From assembly GCA_019745775.1 (NCBI GenBank), contig JAIESR010000043.1, positions 1 to 44,922 of the forward strand: a DNA stretch of 44,922 nt. The letters run 5' to 3'. Source of the stretch: Xanthobacteraceae bacterium (GTDB lineage: Bacteria; Pseudomonadota; Alphaproteobacteria; Rhizobiales; Xanthobacteraceae). The translations under genes and the position numbers were made by a program. Shown here piece by piece: positions 1 to 7,574 of the stretch (the stretch's first letter is position 1; every line of letters starts with the position of its first letter). The notes under the pieces were generated by a model. The model saw only the letters and a program-made list of their open reading frames with translations, did not search any database and was not told the origin of the DNA.

Positions 1-21
1 CTGTTCGTACTTGCGACCCAT
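1..21 (-). CDS. Start of an unidentified gene leaving the left edge
   Basis: Seven codons (MGRKYEQ) read off the left end. The ATG has a well-spaced Shine-Dalgarno sequence (GAGAGG, 7 nt spacing). The gene would lie downstream of the solute-binding-fold gene at 138-1076 on the same strand. Too little is present to name a product. The call rests only on the ribosome binding site and the open frame, so it is tentative. Confidence 0.4.
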
Positions 22-22
22 G

Positions 23-48
23 GCAACACCTCTCTAAGAAGGTGTTGC
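23..48 (-). promoter_or_regulatory. Hairpin overlapping the ribosome binding site of the left-edge gene
   Basis: Perfect 9-bp arms GCAACACCT and AGGTGTTGC flank an 8-nt loop and end one base before the ATG. The AGG of the Shine-Dalgarno sequence lies in the 3' arm, so folding of the mRNA could hide it. That it controls translation is inference. Confidence 0.35.
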
Positions 49-68
49 ACTTCGTTTGTGAACTTAGG

Positions 69-118
69 GAATCCAGAGTCTTCGCTGACTGGATCCCCGC
101 TTTCGCGGGGACGAGCGG
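69..118. repeat. Palindromic intergenic repeat, copy A (partial)
   Basis: Stem CCCCGC-TTTC-GCGGGG (95-110) followed by GACGAGCGG, with an upstream AATCCAGAGTCTT segment. The same parts recur in two longer copies at 3393-3468 and 10515-10592. This copy has only one of the two stems. It lies between two minus-strand genes. Confidence 0.7.
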
Positions 119-137
119 TGAGAGACCGAGTCGATCC

Positions 138-1076
138 TTACTCCGCCGCGACGTGGGCGTAGCGCTGCACTTCATCGTTGACGAGCGCGGTCGGCGAGCC
201 GGTCTTTTCCAGCATGCCCCAGCTTTTGAGCCATTCGGCCGTCCGCTCGAGCTCCTCGGCCGGAATCGGCGCGGGGTCCGTCACCACCAGGCGGCCTTCG
301 CGCAGATCCGAGACCTTGAGCTGCGCCACCTCGGTCTCGCCCTTCTTCACGTGATAGTCGATGAAGTAGTGCATGTAGGCCGACTTGTTGGCGTTGATTC
401 GCCTGACCGCTTCACGCACCGCGCGGTTGAACGCGCTGTAGGTTTCCGGATCGACGCGATCGGAGGCTACTTCGGTCCCGTGATAGAAGGACGAGCAGAC
501 GACGCGGCAGCCGAGCTTCTCGGCGAGCGAAATGTGCGGCTCGGTCAGCGTCACCGCCTCGACCTCGCCGGCCAACAGCGCCCTGACGCGCAGGATGGAG
601 AGCGACGGCGCGCTGCACAGCCTGACCATCTCGCGCGGCATGAAGCCCTGCAGCAGGTGCAGCGCGACATAGTGCGTGCCGAAATAGAAGGGAACGGCCA
701 CCGGCACGTTGGCAAGCTGCTGCGGGGTGTAGATCGACGATTTCGGACCGACGACGATCGCGGCGTAGGTGATGATGGCGCGGCGCCCGACCTGGCGGCT
801 TGCCTTGCCGGTCTCTTCGACGCGGCAGTAGTTGCCCCACTCGCACGCGTTGTACATGTCGGCTTTGCCGTCCTCGAGCATCTTGCCGTGGCTCAGGAAC
901 GGATCGAGCCCCTTCGGGGTGATGATGTTGGTCGCAACACGTTCGGTATTGGCGGCCTTTTGACGGTCCACCCACTCAATCTGAAGCCCCTCCTTTTCAA
1001 ACAGGCCTTCGTCATAAGCGACGAGCTCCGGCAGGCCTTGGAACGGCTGGGTATTTTCCAACGTGAGTTTCTTCAT
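138..1076 (-). CDS. NMT1/THI5-like solute-binding-fold protein without a signal peptide
   Basis: A 312-residue protein of the NMT1/SsuA-like periplasmic binding fold. The N-terminal segment PELVAYDEGLFEKEGLQIEW is the usual opening of the family, and a later DPFLSHGKMLEDGKADMYNA segment follows. The ATG at 1076 is preferred because GGAGA lies 7 nt upstream; the longer frame adds 22 residues with no ribosome site. No signal peptide is seen, so it may work in the cytoplasm as a sensor or enzyme, or depend on another export route. It is divergent from the TctC gene at 1320. The family also contains ABC-type binding proteins for nitrate, sulfonates and pyrimidine precursors. The ligand is unknown. 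Confidence 0.7.
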   Translation of the reverse strand: MKKLTLENTQPFQGLPELVAYDEGLFEKEGLQIEWVDRQKAANTERVATNIITPKGLDPFLSHGKMLEDGKADMYNACEWGNYCRVEETGKASRQVGRRAIITYAAIVVGPKSSIYTPQQLANVPVAVPFYFGTHYVALHLLQGFMPREMVRLCSAPSLSILRVRALLAGEVEAVTLTEPHISLAEKLGCRVVCSSFYHGTEVASDRVDPETYSAFNRAVREAVRRINANKSAYMHYFIDYHVKKGETEVAQLKVSDLREGRLVVTDPAPIPAEELERTAEWLKSWGMLEKTGSPTALVNDEVQRYAHVAAE

Positions 1077-1319
1077 GGCGTTTCTCCGGGCAATGGCTGC
1101 TTTCCGGGGCACCCCCCGCGAAGCAGGGTTTGCGGGCATCATAAGAAGAAATCGTGCGTCCAGCTAGCCGGCTGCCGCGTGGCTGCCCCGCCAATCGGGG
1201 CGTGCCCCGGCGACCGGCTGCCGCGGCGAAACCCCGCAGAGTTCTTTGTTCGACCGGAAAACTTGAGTAGCCTTGAGCCCAGAGCCAGTATCCGTGTCAG
1301 ACGTCCAACGGGGTTCGCC
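1077..1319. promoter_or_regulatory. Divergent intergenic region
   Basis: This 243-bp gap separates two divergent solute-binding genes and must hold both promoters. A small hairpin, GCCCCG-CCAAT-CGGGGC, lies near 1193-1209. I could not place convincing -35/-10 pairs. Confidence 0.3.
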
Positions 1320-2345
1320 ATGAAAAATGCAACAGTCGCAATCGCGCTGATCGCAACGACGCTCGCCTGCCAACCCGCGGCCGCTCAGACCGTGACGATG
1401 GTGGTCGGCTACTCGCCAGGCGCGACCTACGACATCTATACGCGCAACTTCGCGCGTCATCTCGGCAAGCATCTGCCGGGCAATCCCAACGTCATCGTCC
1501 AGAACATGGCGGGCGCCGGCAGCCTGCGTTCGGCGAATTTCATCTTCACCACCGCGCCGAAGGACGGCACCACGCTCGGCGTGTTCGCACGCGGCCTTGC
1601 CATGCAGCCGCTGCTGGACCCCACCGGGGTGCAGTACGAACCGCTGAAGTTCAACTGGATCGGCAGTCTCTCCGCGGACGTGAGCCTCGTCCTGTCGTGG
1701 CACACCAAGCCGTTCAAGACCGTCGAGGACCTGCGCACGCGCGAGATGGTCGTCGCCGGCACCGGCTCGGGCGCCGACAGCGTGATCTTCCCCTACATCC
1801 TCAACGGTGTGCTCGGCACCAAGATGAAGATCGTGACCGGCTATCCCGGCGCGGCGGACTTCCTGCTCGCGGTCGAGCGCCAGGAAGCCGACGGCACCGC
1901 CGGCGTGTCGTGGAGCGGGCTCAATGCGTCGAAGCCGGAATGGATCGCGAAAAAGCAGATCAACGTGATCGTGCAGCTCGGCCTCAAGAAGCATCCCGGC
2001 ATGAACCCGGCGCCGCTGGTGATGGAGTTCGCCAAGAACGACACCGATCGCGGCGTGCTGGAGCTGATCTTCTCGCGCCAGGACATGGGTTATCCGGTGG
2101 TGGCGCCGCCCGGCACGCCGCCGGAGCGCGTCGCCGTCCTGCGCAAGGCGTTCGAAGCGGTGCTGCGCGATCCGGAGTATCTCGCCGACGCCAAGAAGCA
2201 GCACCTCGAGGCCGAGTTCATGCGCGGCGAGGAGGTCGAAGCGCTGATCAAGCGCGTCATGGCGAGCCCGCCCGACGTGTTCGAGCGCGCCCGCAAGGCG
2301 ATCGAAGCCGGCAAGGGCGCGACGCTGGAAAAAGCCAAAAAGTAA
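1320..2345 (+). CDS. Bug/TctC-type periplasmic binding protein (IPGNP subgroup)
   Basis: A 341-residue exported binding protein of the tripartite tricarboxylate transporter receptor family (PF03401-like). Residues 1-23 form a Sec signal ending in AAAQ. The mature part starts with the family strand TVTMVVGYSPGATYDIYTR. It has the subgroup signature HLPGNPNVIVQNMAGAGS (residues 51-68), then APKDGT and FNWIGS. These proteins bind small carboxylates in the periplasm and pass them to TctAB, neither of which is in the window. The frame stays open far upstream, but the ATG directly before the signal peptide is the sensible start. The next gene, 45 bp on, is another TctC, probably co-transcribed. Confidence 0.85.
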   Translation: MKNATVAIALIATTLACQPAAAQTVTMVVGYSPGATYDIYTRNFARHLGKHLPGNPNVIVQNMAGAGSLRSANFIFTTAPKDGTTLGVFARGLAMQPLLDPTGVQYEPLKFNWIGSLSADVSLVLSWHTKPFKTVEDLRTREMVVAGTGSGADSVIFPYILNGVLGTKMKIVTGYPGAADFLLAVERQEADGTAGVSWSGLNASKPEWIAKKQINVIVQLGLKKHPGMNPAPLVMEFAKNDTDRGVLELIFSRQDMGYPVVAPPGTPPERVAVLRKAFEAVLRDPEYLADAKKQHLEAEFMRGEEVEALIKRVMASPPDVFERARKAIEAGKGATLEKAKK

Positions 2346-2390
2346 TCGCGGACGCCGCCTCGAGAAGCGCGCTGCCTCGGGAGGAAATCC

Positions 2391-3374
2391 ATGACTACAC
2401 CCCGCCGCACATTCCTGCGGCTGGCGGCCGGCGCCGTCGCGTTGCCGGTCGTCGCGCGTCCGGCCATCGCGCAATCCTATCCGTCGCGGCCGGTACGCAT
2501 CGTCGTGGGCTTCACGCCGGCCGGCGCGACCGACATCCTGGCGCGGCTGATCGGCCAGTGGCTGTCGGAACGACTCGGGCAGACCTTCGTGGTCGAGAAC
2601 CGTCCCGGTGCCGGCAGCAACATCGCCACCGAGGCGGTGGTGCGGTCGCCCGCCGACGGCTACACGCTGATGCTGGTGGCGCCGGCCAATGCGATCAACG
2701 CCACGCTCTACGACAAGCTCCCTTTCGACTTCATCCGCGACATCGCGCCGGTCGCCGGGCTGATCCGCGTGGCGAACGTGATGGAGGTGAACCCGGAGCT
2801 TCCTGCCAGGACGCTGCCCGAGTTCATCGCCTACGCCAAGGCCAACCCGGGCAAAGTCAACTACGCGTCGGCCGGCACCGGCAGCCAGCAGCATGTCGCC
2901 GGCGAGCTGTTCAAGATGATGGCGGGTATCCAGATGGTGCACATCCCCTATCGTGGCGGCGGCCCCGCCCTCGCCGACCTGATGGGCGGACAGGTGCAGC
3001 TCTTCTTCGGCACCACGGCGTCGACCATCCAACTCATCAGGAGCGGCAAGCTGCGCGCGCTCGCGGTCACCACCGCCGAGCGATCGAATGCGCTGCCGGA
3101 CGTGCCGACGGTGGCCGAGTTCGTGCCGGGCTACGAGGCGAGCTCGTGGTACGGAATCGGCGCGCCGCGCAATACGCCGCCCGAGATCATCGACAGGCTC
3201 AACAAGGAGATCAATGCCGGCCTCGCCGATCCCAGGATCAAGGCGAAACTGGAAGACATGGGCGGCACCGCGCTCACCGGTCCGGCCTCCGCCTTCGGCA
3301 AGCTGATCGTCGACGAGACCGAGAAATGGGCGAAGGTGGTGAGAGCTTCCGGCGCGAAGGCCGGGCCGGACTAG
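2391..3374 (+). CDS. Bug/TctC-type periplasmic binding protein with Tat-like leader
   Basis: A 327-residue classical Bug protein. The leader holds RRTFLRL (residues 5-11), a twin-arginine motif, and ends in AIAQ near residue 28, so export by Tat is likely. The mature start YPSRPVRIVVGFTPAGATDI and the later VENRPGAGSNIA are textbook TctC. GGGAGG lies 7 nt before the ATG. It follows another TctC gene of a different subgroup, so the pair may serve two related substrates. It faces the TPP decarboxylase genes tail to tail across a palindromic repeat. Confidence 0.88.
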   Translation: MTTPRRTFLRLAAGAVALPVVARPAIAQSYPSRPVRIVVGFTPAGATDILARLIGQWLSERLGQTFVVENRPGAGSNIATEAVVRSPADGYTLMLVAPANAINATLYDKLPFDFIRDIAPVAGLIRVANVMEVNPELPARTLPEFIAYAKANPGKVNYASAGTGSQQHVAGELFKMMAGIQMVHIPYRGGGPALADLMGGQVQLFFGTTASTIQLIRSGKLRALAVTTAERSNALPDVPTVAEFVPGYEASSWYGIGAPRNTPPEIIDRLNKEINAGLADPRIKAKLEDMGGTALTGPASAFGKLIVDETEKWAKVVRASGAKAGPD

Positions 3375-3392
3375 ATTTCTACTCGACTCTCT

Positions 3393-3468
3393 CCGCTCAT
3401 GCCCGCGAAAGCGGGCATCTAGAATCTTGCTTTGGCTCCTGGGTCCCCGCTTGCGCGGGGACGAGCGG
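3393..3468. repeat. Palindromic intergenic repeat, copy B (complete, two stems)
   Basis: Two stems, TGCCCGC-GAAA-GCGGGCA and GTCCCCGC-TTGC-GCGGGGAC, are joined by an AGAATCTTGCTTTGGCTCCTGG-like spacer and bounded by CCGCTCA and GACGAGCGG. It lies between convergent genes and may also act as a two-way terminator. It is in the opposite orientation to copy C. Confidence 0.8.
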
Positions 3469-3487
3469 ACAGTGCGCTAATTGGCGC

Positions 3488-4051
3488 CTACCTCCCCGAC
3501 GCCTGCATGAAGCGCTGCTTGATGGCGTAGCCGTCGCGGCTCGGGAACACGCGCTTCTGGTCGTCGGCCTGCACTGTCGCGTGGACGAAGATCGGCCCCT
3601 CCCCGCTGTGCAGCAATCCGCGCATCGCGGCCGCGCTGTCGACCGAGGAGACCCGCTCGACCCGCTTGAACTTGCAGGACTCCGCCGTGCCGGCGAGATC
3701 GATGCCGGCGGCGGTCGCGCTCGGCTGCATGCCGGTGGCGCTGTAGTGGCGGTTATCGAGGCAGACGATCGCGAGATTGCCCGGCTGCTTGACGCCGATG
3801 GTCGCGAGGCTGCCGAGCGCCATCAGCACATCGCCGTCGCCGGTGATGACCGCCACGCGGCGGTCGTGACGCGCCAGCGCCAGCCCGAGCCCGACCATCG
3901 CGGTCGAACCCATCGCGCTCCAGATATAGAAATTAAGGTGATGGTCGCCGCAGGCGGCGACGTCGTATGTCGACGACCCGAGGCCGGTCACGACCAGCAG
4001 GTCGCCACGATCGACGAGGAGGCCGGCGACGAAGGGACGGCGGTCCATCAT
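3488..4051 (-). CDS. TPP-dependent decarboxylase, beta subunit (sulfopyruvate/phosphonopyruvate decarboxylase-like)
   Basis: A 187-residue protein with the C-terminal TPP-binding half of a split 2-oxoacid decarboxylase. It has the cofactor motif GDGDVLMALGSLATIG, followed after about 25 residues by CLDNRHYSATG, the GDG...N pattern that holds Mg and diphosphate. Early residues GLGSSTYDV and SAMGSTAMVGLGLAL match the ComE and phosphonopyruvate decarboxylase family. Its ATG overlaps the stop of the alpha gene (TGATG), so the two subunits are translationally coupled. The substrate is not readable from sequence; in this setting a 2-oxoacid formed from an aromatic side chain or ring-cleavage product is plausible. 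Confidence 0.85.
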   Translation of the reverse strand: MMDRRPFVAGLLVDRGDLLVVTGLGSSTYDVAACGDHHLNFYIWSAMGSTAMVGLGLALARHDRRVAVITGDGDVLMALGSLATIGVKQPGNLAIVCLDNRHYSATGMQPSATAAGIDLAGTAESCKFKRVERVSSVDSAAAMRGLLHSGEGPIFVHATVQADDQKRVFPSRDGYAIKQRFMQASGR

Positions 4052-4602
4052 CAGTGTCCCTCCGGCTTGTAGCGGTCGAGCATGCGCTGCGAGAGCAGGA
4101 TCGCGACCTGGAGATTGCCGCCGCCGAACGCCATCTTGCAGCCGGAGGCGAGAATATCCTCGATGTCCTCCTCGCGCTCGACGCGATAGGTGAGGAAGCC
4201 GCAGAGCTTGAGCGTCGGCTCGGTGATCGAGCCCATCGGCACCTGCCACGGATTGAAATCGTTGAACTCGCCGCGCATCGTCACCAGGATGACGATGGGC
4301 ACCGCGCAGTTCTTCAACAGCGAAAACGTGTTGATGCAGTTGCCGACGCCGCTCGACTGCATCAGGAGCGCCGTGCGCTCCGCGCCGAGCGCGGCGCCGA
4401 GCGCCAGCGCCGGGCCTTCCGCTTCGGTGGTGAGCACCACGTCGGTGATCTCGTTGTCGGCCTGGCACAGCGCGATGAGCTGCGCGTGCCCGGTATCCGG
4501 GACATAGCCGACCTGGCGGATGCCGTTGCGCTTGAGGACGGCGTGGATGAGGTTCGGCCAGGCGGGTTTTGCATGTGCGGGCTTTTGCTGCGGCTCGGCC
4601 AA
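4051..4602 (-). CDS. TPP-dependent decarboxylase, alpha subunit (sulfopyruvate decarboxylase-like)
   Basis: A 183-residue protein with the pyrimidine-binding half of the same split enzyme. TTEAEGPALALGAALGA carries the catalytic Glu of the TPP site, and MQSSGVGNCINTF is the usual following helix. It starts at TTG (4602), with GGAGAG 7 nt upstream; no better start is seen. It overlaps the beta gene by one base. ComD is the named family reference, but homologues also occur in aromatic catabolic clusters, so the product should be read as a 2-oxoacid decarboxylase of unknown substrate. Confidence 0.85.
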   Translation of the reverse strand: MAEPQQKPAHAKPAWPNLIHAVLKRNGIRQVGYVPDTGHAQLIALCQADNEITDVVLTTEAEGPALALGAALGAERTALLMQSSGVGNCINTFSLLKNCAVPIVILVTMRGEFNDFNPWQVPMGSITEPTLKLCGFLTYRVEREEDIEDILASGCKMAFGGGNLQVAILLSQRMLDRYKPEGH

Positions 4603-4650
4603 ACGCTTCTCTCCGTGTTATTCGTCCGCGGCAGGCACCGCGCAGACGAT

Positions 4651-4660
4651 CTTACGTAAG
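4651..4660. promoter_or_regulatory. Candidate operator palindrome in a divergent region
   Basis: A perfect 10-bp palindrome, CTTACGTAAG, lies between the divergent decarboxylase and flavin reductase genes, where a shared regulator could bind. Short palindromes occur by chance, so support is weak. Confidence 0.25.
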
Positions 4661-4756
4661 TGATTTTCACCATCCGGCCCCTTCACTCAAGCCCCTTCGG
4701 CCGCCTCGCCGTTCGTGCGACACTCGCGGCCTGGAAACGCGTTCTCGTGAGGGATC

Positions 4757-5407
4757 ATGACAACCAAAACCGACGTCCGCCCGGAATGGTGGGACAATAT
4801 TTTCGCGCCCAGCTCATGCCTGGTCATCATCACGACGGTCGATACGCAGGGACGCGTGAATGCGGCGTCGTTCGGAACCTGCACGCGGGTCTGCCACGAC
4901 CCGATGTACATCTCCTTCACCTGCGGCGAGGGCAAGGACACCTACGACAACATCCAGGCGACCGGCGAATTCACCGTCAACGTCGTGCCGTTCGAGCAGA
5001 CGATGCTGGACAGGACGCTGATCTGCGGCCTGCCGTTCAACGCCGGCCAGAACGAGCTCCCCAAAGCCGGCCTCACGCCCCTGCCCGCGCGCAAGCTCAA
5101 ACCGCCGCGCATCGCCGAGTGCCACAGCCATTTCGAGTGCAAGGTCGAGTGGACGCGCCAGTGGCTGCACCGGCTGATGGTCTGCGGCCGCGTCGAGGCG
5201 GTCAGCATCGACGCCGACTGCATCACCGACCAAGGCTTCATCGTGTGGGACAAGGTGAAGCCGGCGCACTATTGCGGCATGCGCTATCGCGACCGCTTCG
5301 TGCCGGCCTACGACAAGCCGACCCGCGGCGTCTGGCGCTACGACGGCAACGACCCGGAATTCCGCGCCGGCGAGAACTGGCGCGACGCCTATAAGAGCAC
5401 GGATTGA
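4757..5407 (+). CDS. Flavin reductase-like FMN-binding split-barrel protein
   Basis: A 216-residue protein of the flavin_reductase-like family. PSSCLVIITTVDTQGRVNAASFG is the N-terminal beta-hairpin pattern of flavin reductase partners of two-component monooxygenases (quoted here in part by its key residues CLVIITT and NAASFG). FTVNVVP and CKVEW follow at the expected spacing. GAGGG precedes the ATG. Such proteins reduce FMN or FAD with NAD(P)H, or bind flavin to act on a small molecule. No oxygenase partner is adjacent; the divergent decarboxylase and downstream hyuA are the neighbours. A stand-alone role in the same pathway is as likely as electron supply. Confidence 0.78.
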   Translation: MTTKTDVRPEWWDNIFAPSSCLVIITTVDTQGRVNAASFGTCTRVCHDPMYISFTCGEGKDTYDNIQATGEFTVNVVPFEQTMLDRTLICGLPFNAGQNELPKAGLTPLPARKLKPPRIAECHSHFECKVEWTRQWLHRLMVCGRVEAVSIDADCITDQGFIVWDKVKPAHYCGMRYRDRFVPAYDKPTRGVWRYDGNDPEFRAGENWRDAYKSTD

Positions 5408-5482
5408 TATGTCCGTGCGGTAGGCCCCGCTCTTGTGCCAGGCAGCCACGTCCCTGATACTCGCTCCAAACAAGCCGTAGAC

Positions 5483-5500
5483 GGCCGGCGCCAGCCGGCC
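5483..5500 (+). promoter_or_regulatory. GC hairpin upstream of hyuA
   Basis: Perfect arms GGCCGGC and GCCGGCC with a 4-nt loop, 27 bp before the hyuA start. There is no U-run, so it is not a clear terminator; it may influence hyuA translation or mRNA stability. Confidence 0.3.
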
Positions 5501-5526
5501 GGAATGCGCGAAGCTGGGATACCGAA

Positions 5527-7572
5527 ATGGCCTTTGCCGTCGCCGTCGATATCGGCGGTACCTTCACCGACCTCGTTGCGTACGACCACGAGAACCACCG
5601 CGTCGCCTACGCCAAGAGCCCGACGACCTACGGCAATTTCGTCGAAGGCATCCTCGACTGCTTCAATAAGGTGAAGCTTCAGCCGGAGGCGGCGAGCTTC
5701 GTCAATCACGGCACCACGCTCGTCATCAACGCGCTGATCCAGCGCAAGGGCGCCAAGGCGGCGCTGGTCACGACCACGGGCTTCCGCGACGTGCTGGAGA
5801 TCGCGCGCGGCAACCGGCCCGACCCGTTCGACCTGCACTATCGCCGCGACGATCCGCTGATCCCGCGCCCGCTGCGATTCGAGGTGCCGGAGCGGATCGG
5901 CAGCCAGGGCGAGATCGTCACGCCGCTCGACAGCGCCGCGCTCACCGCGCTCGCCGGCAAGATCAAGTCGCTCGGCATCGAGGCGGTCGCGATCTTCTTC
6001 ATGAACTCCTACGCCAACCCCGTGCACGAAGAACAGGCCGCGGCAGCGCTGCGCGCGCTGCTGCCGGGCGTCTTCATCACCTGTTCGACGGAACTCACGC
6101 GAGAATGGTACGAATACGAACGCACCTCGACGGTCGCCGCCAACGCCTATGTCGGGCCGCAGGTGACGACCTATATCCGGCGGCTCGAGGACGACCTCGC
6201 CAGCCAGGGTTTCTCGGGCACTCTTTATATGATGGGCTCGAACGGGGGCCTGCTCTCGGTCGAGCGCACCTGCCGGCAGCCGGTCGGGCTCGTGGAATCC
6301 GGCCCGATTGGCGGCTGCATCGGCGCCGGCGCCTATGCGGAAACACTGGGCCTGAAGAACGTCATCGCCTTCGACATGGGCGGCACCACTGCAAAATGTG
6401 CCCTGGTCGAGGACGGCCGGTTCTCGGTCGACTCGATCTACTACGCCGGCGGCTATGTGAAGGGCTTTCCGATCAAGTCGTCGGTGATCAACATCGTCGA
6501 GGTCGGCTCCGGCGGCGGCTCGATCGCCTGGCTCGATCCGCAGAACCGTCTCTCGGTCGGCCCGCAAAGCGCGGGCTCGACGCCCGGGCCCGCCTGCTAC
6601 GGCACCGGCGGCACCGAGCCGACCGTCACCGACGCCAATCTCGTGCTGGGCCGGCTCAATCCCGACCGCTTCCTCGGCGGCGAGCTCAGGCTCGACACCG
6701 CGGCCGCGCGCAAGGCGGTGCAGAAGATCGGCGCGCCGCTCGGCTATGCCGGCGCCGACGGCCTGACGCGCATGGCCGACGGCATCATCGCGCTCGCCAC
6801 CGTGATCATGGCGGGCGCGATCAAGACCATTTCCATCGAGCACGGCCGCGACCCGCGCGAATTCGTGCTGTTCTGCTACGGCGGCGGCGGTCCGTTGCAC
6901 GCCAGCGCTTTGGCACGGGAACTGTCGATCCCGACCGTGGTCATCCCACCGGAGCCCGGAAATTTCTCCGCCGTCGGCATGCTGCTTGCGGATGCGCGGC
7001 TCGACGTCTCGAAGACCTTCACCGGAAGACTCAGCGACACCACCGTGGCGTCGCTGAAGGACGCCTTCGCCGACATGGAAGCGGAAGCGCGCGCCACGCT
7101 GGTGCGCGACTTCGGCGCCGGTGAAGTGCTGTTCGAGCGCTTCGGCGAGATGCGCTATGTCGGGCAGCGCCACAACATCAAGGTGCCGCTCCCCGACACC
7201 GCCGATCCGGCGGCGATCCGCACCTCGTTCGACCGCGACTACAAGCGCCGTTACGGCCACGCCGATGCGCGCGCCAATGCCGAATTCCAGGCGCTGCATC
7301 TTTCCGCGTTCTCGCGGATGCGTCGGCCGGAGCTGAAATGGCTGCCGCGCGCGCAAGGCGGCAGCGCGACGCCGCAGCGGCGGCAGGTCTATTTCGGCGC
7401 CGCCGGCACGCTTGATGCGGCCGTCTTCGATCGCACCGCCCTGCCGGTCGGCTTCAAGGGCCAGGGACCGGCGCTGATCGAGGAATACGGATCGACCACG
7501 CTGATCTGGCCGGGCGATCGTTTTGAGGTCGGCACGTTCGGCGAGCTGCGCATCCAATGCGGACAGGGCTGA
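5527..7572 (+). CDS. hyuA: Hydantoinase/oxoprolinase family protein, subunit A (HyuA)
   Basis: A 681-residue HyuA-type subunit. It opens with the ASKHA phosphate loop VDIGGTFTDLVAYD, has TNG-like VNHGTTLVINALIQRKGAKA, and a second nucleotide motif FDMGGTTAKCAL near residue 283, followed by VGSGGGSIAW. The family hydrolyses hydantoins or 5-oxoproline with ATP, or carboxylates ketones such as acetone or acetophenone, always with a HyuB partner. The partner begins 2 nt after the stop, or overlaps it if an earlier ATG is used. No strong Shine-Dalgarno sequence precedes the ATG. The substrate is unknown. Confidence 0.9.
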   Translation: MAFAVAVDIGGTFTDLVAYDHENHRVAYAKSPTTYGNFVEGILDCFNKVKLQPEAASFVNHGTTLVINALIQRKGAKAALVTTTGFRDVLEIARGNRPDPFDLHYRRDDPLIPRPLRFEVPERIGSQGEIVTPLDSAALTALAGKIKSLGIEAVAIFFMNSYANPVHEEQAAAALRALLPGVFITCSTELTREWYEYERTSTVAANAYVGPQVTTYIRRLEDDLASQGFSGTLYMMGSNGGLLSVERTCRQPVGLVESGPIGGCIGAGAYAETLGLKNVIAFDMGGTTAKCALVEDGRFSVDSIYYAGGYVKGFPIKSSVINIVEVGSGGGSIAWLDPQNRLSVGPQSAGSTPGPACYGTGGTEPTVTDANLVLGRLNPDRFLGGELRLDTAAARKAVQKIGAPLGYAGADGLTRMADGIIALATVIMAGAIKTISIEHGRDPREFVLFCYGGGGPLHASALARELSIPTVVIPPEPGNFSAVGMLLADARLDVSKTFTGRLSDTTVASLKDAFADMEAEARATLVRDFGAGEVLFERFGEMRYVGQRHNIKVPLPDTADPAAIRTSFDRDYKRRYGHADARANAEFQALHLSAFSRMRRPELKWLPRAQGGSATPQRRQVYFGAAGTLDAAVFDRTALPVGFKGQGPALIEEYGSTTLIWPGDRFEVGTFGELRIQCGQG

Positions 7573-7574
7573 CG

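Noticed and set aside
1164-3032. Long open frame antisense to the first two tctC genes
   Set aside because: Arg/His/Gly-rich translation without domains, opposite two clear genes; a by-product of high GC at third positions.
3488-4602. Coenzyme M or taurine biosynthesis genes (comDE)
   Set aside because: Only the decarboxylase family is shared; no sulfolactate or phosphosulfolactate genes are present.
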